From assembly GCA_021162225.1 (NCBI GenBank), contig JAGGZB010000001.1:1-5697 (forward strand): 5,697 bases of DNA. The letters run 5' to 3'. The notes beneath the pieces are model-generated. The model saw nothing but the letters and a program-made list of their open reading frames with translations, did no database searches and was not told where the DNA came from. The DNA is from Candidatus Bathyarchaeota archaeon. Its GTDB lineage: Archaea; Thermoproteota; Bathyarchaeia; Bathyarchaeales; DTEX01. Below, piece by piece: positions 1 to 4,721 of this stretch. The translations under genes were made by a program, and so were the position numbers. Position 1 is the stretch's first letter; each line of letters begins with the position of its first letter.

Positions 1-66
1 CCAGCCAAGAAGGTGGACGTGAGAGGCTTTAAGGAGGTCGAGGAACGGCGGATACTGTTAAGATAA
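1..66 (+). CDS. 3' end of an unidentified gene, ending inside a MITE
   Basis: The first frame is open from the left edge to TAA at 64-66 and reads about 21 residues rich in Lys, Glu and Arg (for example VDVRGFKEVEERR), with AAG/GAG/GTC codons as in the real genes here; the other two frames stop within 33 bases. From base 51 on, the codons (I, L, L, R, stop) lie inside the terminal inverted repeat of the element at 51-215, so that element supplies the present stop codon. The product cannot be recognised from so short a tail. It is probably the real C-terminus of a gene to the left, possibly shortened or altered by the insertion. Confidence 0.5.
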   Translation, partial: PAKKVDVRGFKEVEERRILLR

Positions 67-215
67 GGGTTTGCGGCCGGTCGATTAAGAGAGGTTTTGG
101 CTGTTCAATCCCCACGCCTTAAGCCTGCCTTCCTCTAAAGCGCTTATACTCCTCCCTTATGAAGGAACGGACCTATCTGGCTGAACAGCACTAAACCCCT
201 TATCTTAGCAGTATC
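51..215. mobile_element. MITE-like element, copy 1 (165 bp)
   Basis: The ends are a near-perfect inverted repeat: GATACTGTTAAGATAAGGG at 51-69 and its complement at 197-215 with one mismatch. The same 19-bp ends bound a second element at 891-1079. The interior has no convincing ORF and holds a further inverted repeat (GCTGTTCA at 100-107, TGAACAGC at 182-189), so the strand could fold into a long hairpin. Both copies share interior words at similar offsets from the left end: CCGGTC (77-82 here), CCTGCC (124-129) and ACTCC (148-152). This is the structure of a non-autonomous transposon moved in trans by a transposase encoded elsewhere. No clear target duplication is visible beyond the end; a TA duplication hidden inside GATAC/GTATC is possible. 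The transposase family cannot be named. Confidence 0.75.
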
Positions 216-279
216 GTTATTTAATAGTAGGCAGGATATTATGTGAAAGTGTTTAAATTTGTACCTCAAATGTTTCTGA

Positions 280-822
280 TTATTTTTTAGTTTTGAAATT
301 TTTGTTGTATAGTTCAATGGCGTATTTGATTATCTCTTTTGTCTCTTTCTCATTTTTCCACGCTTTGAATCTGGCCCATTTCTTAGGTTCTAAACGTTTG
401 TAGGTTTCAAAAAACTCCTGTATCTCTTTTAGCCTGTGTGGATGTACATCCGTCAGATTATGGAAACCCTCAAACCTCGGGTCTCTTAATGGAACAGATA
501 GTATCTTCGGGTCCTCTCCTTCTTCATCTTCTAAGAGTAGTGCGCCAATAGGCCTAACCTTAATTATGCAACCGACTTCAAGAGGCTCGTAGGATAGAAC
601 CATTATATCGAGAGGATCATTATCGTTATACCATGTTTGAGGTATAAACCCGTACTCGACCGGAAATACAACAGATGAATGTATAACGCGATCCAGAACA
701 AATACTTCCCATTCTCTATTATACTCATATTTATCTCTAGATCGACTTATAACCTCGATAACAGCATTCACGATGTTAGGCGGATCATCGCCGGGTGGAA
801 TATCGCTCCAAAGATTCACCAT
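280..822 (-). CDS. ppa: Inorganic pyrophosphatase, family I (soluble)
   Basis: Hydrolyses pyrophosphate to two phosphates in the cytoplasm, Mg-dependent, pulling biosynthetic reactions such as nucleotide and aminoacyl-tRNA synthesis forward. The 180 residues match the usual 170-180 of the family. Active-site residues are in place: E23, K31 and E33 (KYE), R45 (LDRV), Y57 (EYGF), the metal-binding signature DNDPLD with D67, D69 and D72, then D99, D104, K106, and Y141-K142 (TYK). By comparison with E. coli PPase from memory, F53 stands where Tyr51 is, and Asn replaces Gly inside the usual DGDPLD; the family signature tolerates this. Start is ATG at 822-820, followed by a typical short N-terminal arm. 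It stands alone, with no other leftward gene nearby, between two MITE-like elements and with a TATA-like box just before the second. The frame is intact and the call is secure. Confidence 0.95.
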   Translation of the reverse strand: MVNLWSDIPPGDDPPNIVNAVIEVISRSRDKYEYNREWEVFVLDRVIHSSVVFPVEYGFIPQTWYNDNDPLDIMVLSYEPLEVGCIIKVRPIGALLLEDEEGEDPKILSVPLRDPRFEGFHNLTDVHPHRLKEIQEFFETYKRLEPKKWARFKAWKNEKETKEIIKYAIELYNKNFKTKK

Positions 823-880
823 GCCACTATTTCCCCACGTCTCTCATTTTTACTGTTTAATTCCTATCTAATATTTGTAA

Positions 881-890
881 TGTATAAAAT
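881..890 (-). promoter_or_regulatory. TATA-like box of the pyrophosphatase gene
   Basis: Read leftward the sequence is ATTTTATACA, about 60 bases before the ATG. A start of transcription about 25 bases on would leave a leader of roughly 35 bases. The BRE position directly upstream falls inside the terminal repeat of the element at 891-1079, so the insertion has replaced native sequence there. Confidence 0.45.
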
Positions 891-1079
891 GATACTGTTA
901 AGATGAGGGATCTATAATGGACCGGTCATAGGGTCTAACCCTTAGACAACATAACCCAGAACCCTGCCCTAATAAGGTCTTCTAGCCGAAACTCCCAAGA
1001 TTAGACTCAGCCATCAGATGTAAAGTGCTGTAAAACCATCAGGACCAAATACTCACAACACTCTTATCTTAACAGTATC
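891..1079. mobile_element. MITE-like element, copy 2 (189 bp)
   Basis: Terminal inverted repeats at 891-909 and 1061-1079 each differ from GATACTGTTAAGATAAGGG by one base. Interior words shared with copy 1 (CCGGTC 922-927, CCTGCC 963-968, ACTCC 991-995) lie at nearly the same distances from the left end, so both copies point the same way and are diverged members of one family. No coding frame of note; a small hairpin GGGT/ACCC lies near 931-941. No target duplication can be read at the borders. It lies between two divergently oriented TATA boxes. Confidence 0.75.
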
Positions 1080-1091
1080 CATATCTGAAGG

Positions 1092-1107
1092 CGAAAAGTT
1101 TAAATAC
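1092..1107 (+). promoter_or_regulatory. BRE/TATA promoter of the accessory unit
   Basis: CGAAAAGTTTAAATAC combines a purine-rich BRE-like stretch with TTTAAATA, one of the best archaeal TATA boxes in the window. Transcription would begin near 1125-1130, giving a short leader to the ATG at 1145. It begins 13 bases after the MITE copy 2 terminus. Confidence 0.65.
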
Positions 1108-1144
1108 AAGGCTTCAGGGGGAGGTTTCCTTTCTTCCTATTTTT

Positions 1145-1324
1145 ATGAGGAAGGTGCATCCTAGGGCCAAGGAGTACTTGCACAGGTTGAATAAGAGCGG
1201 TGTGGTGAGGCGAATGGCTAGGTGGAGGCGAATATCCAGAACTGACACAAGAGTATGGACGGCGGTAAAGTATGGCTGCAGCTTGTTGAACGAGAAGTTA
1301 GGGAAGCGGGTCTTCAGGGTTTAG
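1145..1324 (+). CDS. Small basic protein of unknown function, first gene of the nucleotidyltransferase unit
   Basis: Fifty-nine residues beginning MRKVHPRAKEYLHRLNKSG, then very rich in Arg and Lys (GVVRRMARWRRISRTD), ending LGKRVFRV. No family is recognised. Position is the main evidence: it begins about 40 bases after a strong TATA box, uses ATG, and is followed closely by the nucleotidyltransferase. The next frame stays open from 1302 to 1400 and reads an acidic helix-like tail that ends over the start of the nucleotidyltransferase, so the original protein was probably about 85 residues and this stop at 1322-1324 may be the result of one extra base between 1302 and 1321. By analogy with other small gene plus nucleotidyltransferase pairs it could be the partner of a toxin-antitoxin-like pair; that is inference from context. 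Confidence 0.5.
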   Translation: MRKVHPRAKEYLHRLNKSGVVRRMARWRRISRTDTRVWTAVKYGCSLLNEKLGKRVFRV

Positions 1325-1400
1325 ATCCGCCGACTTGAAGTGTGATGATGTTAGGGAGTTGGCAGATGAGGCTGTCGAAAAGGTGATCGAGTTTGCCTAG
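1302..1400 (+). other. Out-of-frame continuation of the small basic protein
   Basis: This frame is open from just after a TAG at 1299-1301 to TAG at 1398-1400 and encodes SADLKCDDVRELADEAVEKV followed by IEFA, which has the look of a real amphipathic helix. It has no ATG of its own; TTG at 1335 is the only plausible internal start and has no ribosome site. Joining it to the preceding frame by skipping one base between 1302 and 1321 gives one protein of about 85 residues whose stop overlaps the next gene by 8 bases, as in coupled operon genes. Read it as the second half of a frameshifted gene, or possibly a coupled or programmed shift. Confidence 0.45.
1382..1387 (+). promoter_or_regulatory. 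Ribosome site that sets a TTG start
   Basis: GGTGAT, continued by C to match the archaeal consensus GGAGGTGATC, stands 5 bases before TTG at 1393. The alternative ATG codons at 1411 and 1414 have no such site, so TTG is preferred. Confidence 0.6.
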
Positions 1401-1779
1401 GGCCATAGACATGATGAGACATCGTGAAGAGGAAATACTCAGAGCCCTAAAGCATCTATCTGAAAAGACTGATGGATTTAGCAAACCCAGACTTCTCCTA
1501 ATAGGGGGCTACGCTTTAAGGGTCTTCATCCCCTTAACGAGGTTTACGAGGGACTGTGACTTCGTCGCCAAGAAAGAAGAAAGATGGGTCATAGACAGGC
1601 TACGCATTCTTCTTCCAGAGGGGTTTTCTGTTGAGCGTTTAGAGAAACGCGGCAGCTATGATTTCATGAGGCGCGTCAAGCTCGTTAGGCACGATGATGC
1701 TAGGGTTAAGGTATCTCTGGATTTCATGGAAGGCGAGATAAGGGGGAAGGGGACCGAGGGACGTGATACTGGTAGATGA
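1393..1779 (+). CDS. Nucleotidyltransferase (AbiEii/MNT-like fold), N-terminal part of a split gene
   Basis: A helical lead-in (residues 1-30) is followed by the nucleotidyltransferase core: LLLIGGYALRVF with GG at 38-39, then RFTRDCDF with the metal-binding pair D54 and D56, and a third acidic residue D110 in KVSLDFMEGEI. This is the signature GG...R-T-D-x-D of the MNT/AbiEii superfamily, which includes toxins and antitoxins that transfer nucleotides to RNA or protein. About 120 residues cover only the catalytic half; the frame then leaves the expected path at GEIRG and ends with an unrelated tail (KGTEGRDTGR). The rest of the domain continues one frame on from 1742 (next entry). TTG is chosen as start because of the GGTGAT site before it. 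It overlaps the upstream frame by 8 bases, suggesting coupled translation. The fold is confident, the substrate unknown. Confidence 0.75.
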   Translation: MPRAIDMMRHREEEILRALKHLSEKTDGFSKPRLLLIGGYALRVFIPLTRFTRDCDFVAKKEERWVIDRLRILLPEGFSVERLEKRGSYDFMRRVKLVRHDDARVKVSLDFMEGEIRGKGTEGRDTGR

Positions 1780-2146
1780 TGCCATGATGGAAGGAGCTCG
1801 TGCCACCATTCCCGTAGCTGGCGAGGAGGTCGCTGTACTTGCCCCGAGCTATGTCGACTACTTCATGATGAAGGTGATCTCTGCCAGGCCGTCTGGCATC
1901 CGCGACCTAGCCTCGCTAGTGCTGGAGCGAGGTCTTCTATCGAGTTTATCCGAGCGGATAAGGCAAATACTGCCATACCCAGAGGTTTTCAAGTCCAAAC
2001 TCGAAGTAAACATAATTCCCGTGGTGAAAAGGAGGGCCTTCATAGACAGCTGGAGGGGCGTCTTCGGGACTACCAAGTACGCAGAGGATGACAGAAGGAG
2101 GATAATCGAGACGCTGGAGACGCTTCTCGAAGAACTGCAAAGATAG
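1763..2146 (+). CDS. Nucleotidyltransferase, C-terminal part of the same split gene
   Basis: From GTG at 1763 the frame gives 127 residues: ILVDDAMMEGA, then VLAPSYVDYFMMKVISAR and GIRDLASLVLERGL. In AbiEii-like proteins a 'L-x-P-x-x-hh-x-x-K ... D-L' stretch follows the catalytic half at this position, so this is the second half of the domain begun at 1393. The frame is already open from 1742, reading GGRGPRD before the GTG. Removing one base from the G-rich stretch 1742-1752 joins the two into one protein of about 245 residues, normal for the family. Whether the cell makes two coupled polypeptides (the GTG lies inside the first frame), slips at the G-run, or no longer makes the protein cannot be told. 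No good ribosome site precedes the GTG, which favours a frameshifted gene. Confidence 0.7.
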   Translation: MILVDDAMMEGARATIPVAGEEVAVLAPSYVDYFMMKVISARPSGIRDLASLVLERGLLSSLSERIRQILPYPEVFKSKLEVNIIPVVKRRAFIDSWRGVFGTTKYAEDDRRRIIETLETLLEELQR

Positions 2147-2234
2147 CGGAACTATCGGGACTCCATGTAAAGTTTACGATCGCGGAAAGCTACTAATAAT
2201 CCGGCTGAATCTTTTTCTATTACAGTTCCCGGAT

Positions 2235-2541
2235 ATGCCCATAAGACTGGACGATTTCGCTGGTTTTTCATCAAGCTGTTTTGAAATCGCGAAGGCTCTA
2301 ATAGATCTAGCTGAGCAGGGCTATGATTGCCTTCTCATACCGTGTAGAGTGCGTTTCCCGTCTTGACAGGAGCTATCGAATCGTTGAAGGCAGTCAAGGG
2401 AGAAATAAAACTCTTAGAAAGATTCTACGCTCCCTACTCGCACCCGCGTTTGAAGAGATTCACAGGAAGAGAGATTTTAAGCTACTTATCCTGCCCTTCG
2501 CGGCGCATGTGAAGCTTCCACGGCGCCAAATAAAATCATAG
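2235..2541 (+). pseudogene. Decayed gene in three frames, family not identified
   Basis: Three stretches of protein-like sequence follow one another in different frames. ATG at 2235 opens MPIRLDDFAGFSSSCFEIAK and on to DCLLIPCR, stopping at 2364-2366. The next frame, from 2348, reads SAFPVLTGAIESLKAV, then LLERFYAPYSHPRLKRFTG, stopping at 2510-2512. The last frame reads RDFKLLILPFAAHVKLPRRQ and stops at 2539-2541. Each junction needs the same kind of change, the loss of one base (near 2340-2350 and near 2470-2485). The joined product is about 100 residues and looks like the N-terminal part of a larger alpha/beta protein; 'LLIPxRSAFPVLTGAIESLK' recalls a phosphoribosyltransferase-like loop, but that is a weak resemblance. 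The ATG-led 72-residue frame starting at 2323 is not taken as a gene. It converges on the PIN gene, with 21 bases between the stops. Confidence 0.5.
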
Positions 2542-2562
2542 ATCAAATTGAGTCATAGATCC

Positions 2563-2985
2563 TTATCGGCCAGTATAATTGTCTGGATTGCTGTACTTTA
2601 ATTCTATAATCTCTGCGTATCTTCCATCATAACTTACCATCTCCAAGTTCTCAATTATCCCGACGGCCGCGTGGAGACTGTCAAAATATGTTAGGAACTT
2701 GTATTTCTCTCTCAGCTTAAAGGCTTCGCGGTGATATTCAGGTTTTGTCGGGAATGTGCCTATCCGTCTATATTTAAGAAGTTCGCTGAGGATGTCGTAG
2801 AAGGCTATAATATTCTTAACAACGATCTCTCCAGACTTTAGGAGCAGGTTCAGCTCTATGAGCGAGTATGGGGAAATCTTAACTTCTCCGAGAAGCCTGT
2901 CAAGAAGCCCTATCACATCGGCGTGATGTCTATCTCCGGGCGATATTAGGGCAAGCAGGATATCTGTCTCTATAAGTATTGGCAG
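2563..2985 (-). CDS. vapC: PIN-domain ribonuclease toxin (VapC-like), probable CTG start
   Basis: PIN toxins are Mg-dependent ribonucleases that cut RNA when released from the antitoxin. The 140 residues hold the four acidic positions of the family: D8 in LIETDILLAL, E44 in SLIELNLL, D102 in YFDSLHAA and D120 in VSYDGRY. The first is lost if the gene is started at the only standard codon, GTG at 2916, so translation must begin further upstream. The frame is closed by TGA before the antitoxin stop, and the only fitting codon is CTG at 2985-2983, two bases after the antitoxin stop and 7 bases after GGAGG. Relatives commonly begin M-P-I-L-I-x-T-D, which matches with CTG in place of ATG. Either a true CTG start or a one-base loss of the ATG that weakens the toxin. 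Operon with the AbrB gene upstream. Confidence 0.8.
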   Translation of the reverse strand: MPILIETDILLALISPGDRHHADVIGLLDRLLGEVKISPYSLIELNLLLKSGEIVVKNIIAFYDILSELLKYRRIGTFPTKPEYHREAFKLREKYKFLTYFDSLHAAVGIIENLEMVSYDGRYAEIIELKYSNPDNYTGR

Positions 2986-2987
2986 TT

Positions 2988-3293
2988 CTAGGCCTCCTTT
3001 TGGAGTTCACGCTCTGCTATTCTATGCAGTCGTTGAATCTCCTTCTCTACATCCGTTGTTCCTTTTACAACTAGTTTCTCTAGAGACTTTAAAGGATCTT
3101 CTACGGGCTTTAGAGTTATCTCTCCTTCCTTAGCGATGAGCTTTACTACATTCTTTATGTTGAATTTTTTCCTAATATTTGAGGGTATAACGATTCTCCC
3201 TTTCCGGTCAACCTTTACAGTTACTTCGCTCAATCGGACCGCCTGAATAAATAACCCACCTCCCACAAAATAAATTTTCCCATCTTCTTTCAT
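2988..3293 (-). CDS. vapB: AbrB/SpoVT-type antitoxin (VapB-like)
   Basis: A swapped-hairpin AbrB DNA-binding domain is seen at residues 24-63: VTVKVDRKGRIVIPSNIRKK with the hallmark K-G-R-I-x-I-P, then VVKLIAKEGEITLKPV. A charged helical tail (67-101) would bind and block the PIN toxin encoded next. Such proteins also repress their own promoter. The start is uncertain. ATG at 3293 adds about 20 residues not typical of the family. TTG at 3233 (L-S-E-V-T-V) fits the usual length, and leftward AAAATTTATTTT at 3267-3278 could be its TATA box. A strong GGAGGTG at 3257-3263 lies 8 bases before an in-frame ATT at 3248. The longest form is given here. The stop is two bases before the toxin start, a tight two-gene operon. 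Confidence 0.82.
   Translation of the reverse strand: MKEDGKIYFVGGGLFIQAVRLSEVTVKVDRKGRIVIPSNIRKKFNIKNVVKLIAKEGEITLKPVEDPLKSLEKLVVKGTTDVEKEIQRLHRIAERELQKEA
2993..2997 (-). promoter_or_regulatory. Ribosome site of the PIN toxin gene
   Basis: Leftward GGAGG (within AAAGGAGG) lies inside the last codons of the antitoxin gene, 7 bases before CTG at 2985. It is the main evidence that the toxin starts at CTG rather than at GTG 2916. Confidence 0.65.
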
Positions 3294-3312
3294 AAGAAAA
3301 TAATAGCCACTA

Positions 3313-3482
3313 TTATGAAAATTGTTCTTTAATTCCTTTCACCCAGCCGAAGTCTCCATCGTTTGTAGTATTAAGGCGTCAACAAGGCCCAGATCATATA
3401 TATGACTACTTATGCTGAAGGAATCGGGATACTCTGAAAAATATTGAAGGACCTTTTTAAGTCTAATCTCTGAGGTGATTAT
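3313..3482 (-). pseudogene. C-terminal relic of a PIN-like gene
   Basis: Read leftward, a frame open from 3482 gives EIRLKKVLQYFSEYPDSF, then IYDLGLVDALIL, and runs to TGA at 3341-3339. The overlapping frame gives NTTNDGDFGWVKGIKEQFS and ends with TAA at 3315-3313. Together they follow the end of a PIN domain: '(V)DALIL' for the third acidic site and 'T-N-D-G-D-F' for the last. About a dozen residues normally between these two are missing, so the junction near 3360-3375 is probably a small out-of-frame deletion. No start codon exists in this frame, which is closed by TAA at 3485-3483 just before it opens, so the N-terminal two thirds are gone. It begins within the last bases of the sugar kinase gene and ends 20 bases before the AbrB gene. 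Confidence 0.45.
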
Positions 3483-4477
3483 TTACGAGTTGATGCTTCC
3501 TCTTCTTTCTTCCTCAGTATCTCTAGAATCTTTAAAACGGCTCTTTCCTTCATCTTTACGCCTGCTCTACAGGCGGCGAGAAAGATAGCCCCAGCTACGG
3601 GTTGTCCACCATATATTGGTCCGAATAGACATATCCCCGGATTTCTTCTTCGTATGGCTGATGTGAAAGATTCCCAAAGCCATCTGCCAGATCTGAAGAC
3701 GCTTCCGGAGGCACCTACTATCGCTTCTGAGCTTAATCCCAGTCTTTTAAGCCCGGCTATTGCTAGAAGAGCTAGTTCTCGCCCTGCTTCTCTTAGGATC
3801 TTGATGGCTACTTTATCTCCCATGCGAGCCGCCTCTGACACTGCAGGCGCCAGCTTACCTAGCTCCGAGATCATCATCTGCCCGGACATGATCTTGAAGG
3901 ATATGTCATAGAGGCTGGTAAGTCCCATTGCTTTAGGTAGAAGCTCGACTAAAAGTGTGTATCTTCTTCTACCATCATAAGCCTTAGACGCTTCTTGAAA
4001 GGCTCTTTTGGCTATGTAGACTGCGCTTCCCTCGTCTCCTAGAATCTGCCCCCATCCTCCAACTCTAACTCTTTCACCCTTAGCGTTCACGCCGTATGCT
4101 ATGGAGCCCGTGCCTGCAACCACCGTTACTCCAGGTTTACCTCTGCAGGTAGCATAATATGCGTTCACTACATCGTTAACAAGTATGAAAGGTTTGTGAG
4201 TAACTTCTGAGGCAAACCTCCTTATGACCTCCGTATCCATCGGAGTATCATCTACAGAAGATAATCCATAACATATAGCGTCTAGGTCGTTCCATCCAAC
4301 CTTCGCTTCTTTCATGGCCTTCTTAACGGCTATCTCCAGATTTCTCTTCGCCTTATTAACCCCTACAAAGTGGTAGCAAGTAGAACCCGAATAGCCCAGG
4401 CCCAGAAGACTGCCTTGTTCATCCGCTACTGCCGCGGCGGTCTTCGTAGCACCCCCATCCACTCCTAAAAACAGCAT
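3479..4477 (-). CDS. BadF/BadG/BcrA/BcrD-type ATPase, probable N-acetylglucosamine or related sugar kinase
   Basis: Cytoplasmic ASKHA-fold kinase that phosphorylates a sugar, most likely N-acetylglucosamine or another hexosamine, with ATP. It shows the fold's motifs in order: phosphate-1 loop at residues 5-13 (GVDGGATKT), ND at 101-102 where the catalytic Asp of NAGK-type kinases lies, phosphate-2 loop VVAGTGSIAYG at 119-129, GGWGQILGDEGSA at 140-152, and a C-terminal adenosine motif GASGSVFRSG near 255-264. The 332 residues are normal for the family, and the last 25 form a charged tail (KKEEEASTRK). Start is ATG at 4477-4475, with GGTGA at 4488-4484 (inside GGGTGA) 6 bases before it; a possible TATA box (AATAATTAAG read leftward) lies near 4508-4517. 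The frame is intact. Specificity cannot be fixed from sequence; the other branch of this family activates acyl-CoA dehydratases, but no partner genes for that are here. Confidence 0.88.
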   Translation of the reverse strand: MLFLGVDGGATKTAAAVADEQGSLLGLGYSGSTCYHFVGVNKAKRNLEIAVKKAMKEAKVGWNDLDAICYGLSSVDDTPMDTEVIRRFASEVTHKPFILVNDVVNAYYATCRGKPGVTVVAGTGSIAYGVNAKGERVRVGGWGQILGDEGSAVYIAKRAFQEASKAYDGRRRYTLLVELLPKAMGLTSLYDISFKIMSGQMMISELGKLAPAVSEAARMGDKVAIKILREAGRELALLAIAGLKRLGLSSEAIVGASGSVFRSGRWLWESFTSAIRRRNPGICLFGPIYGGQPVAGAIFLAACRAGVKMKERAVLKILEILRKKEEEASTRK

Positions 4478-4553
4478 ATCCGTTCACCCACACTAAAAAT
4501 ATTGAGCTCTTAATTATTCTAGTACTAGTTTGTGCATAGCTTCATTTTTATAT

Positions 4554-4700
4554 GTGAGTTTGTTGCGAGCGTGCATCTTTGAGAAGAATAGGCATATCTT
4601 TGATGAGAGACCTGAATTCTCGCGCATTATCACTTCTCAGGCATTACGCAAGTTGAGTAGAGATTATCTAGTTATCGACATTGAAAATTCGTTAAATTAG
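4554..4700 (+). CDS. Possible small protein or gene relic, unrecognised
   Basis: In the 287-base gap between the kinase and the transporter, GTG at 4554 opens a 48-residue frame with protein-like composition: ACIFEKNRHIFDERPEFSRI, then TSQALRKLSRDYLVIDIENS, stop TAG at 4698-4700. No ribosome site is present; TTTTTATAT at 4545-4553 immediately before it looks like a TATA box but is too close to serve this start. No family recognised. It may be a degraded N-terminal fragment. The rest of the gap is A/T-rich and shows nothing else but promoters. Confidence 0.28.
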   Translation: MSLLRACIFEKNRHIFDERPEFSRIITSQALRKLSRDYLVIDIENSLN

Positions 4701-4721
4701 GTCTTCCTTTTTACAATAACA

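Noticed and set aside
51..215. Structured RNA gene or tRNA instead of a MITE
   Set aside because: No tRNA arm pattern or CCA-type end, and the two copies agree mainly at their extreme ends, which is typical of transposon termini rather than an RNA core.
46..220. Target-site duplication around MITE copy 1
   Set aside because: Flanks GGCG and GTTA do not match, and copy 2 flanks (AAAT, CATA) do not either; a TA duplication inside the conserved GATAC/GTATC cannot be told from the repeat itself.
679..906. Rightward 75-residue frame over the pyrophosphatase start and MITE end
   Set aside because: Lies antisense to the conserved N-terminal half of ppa and runs into the element; composition is that of a shadow frame.
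1858..2140. Two leftward frames (72 and 64 residues) over the nucleotidyltransferase C-terminal half
   Set aside because: Antisense shadows of a recognisable domain; no ribosome site or family features.
2323..2541. 72-residue ATG frame taken as a whole gene
   Set aside because: Its first part is out of frame with two better protein-like stretches (2235-2366 and 2348-2512); only its end (FKLLILPFAAHVKLPRRQ) looks genuine.
2536..2561. Direct repeat TCATAGATC at 2536-2544 and 2553-2561
   Set aside because: Nine bases, 17 apart, between converging stop codons; could be an insertion scar but chance is as likely.
3654..3911. Rightward 85-residue frame over the sugar kinase
   Set aside because: Shadow of the kinase on the opposite strand.
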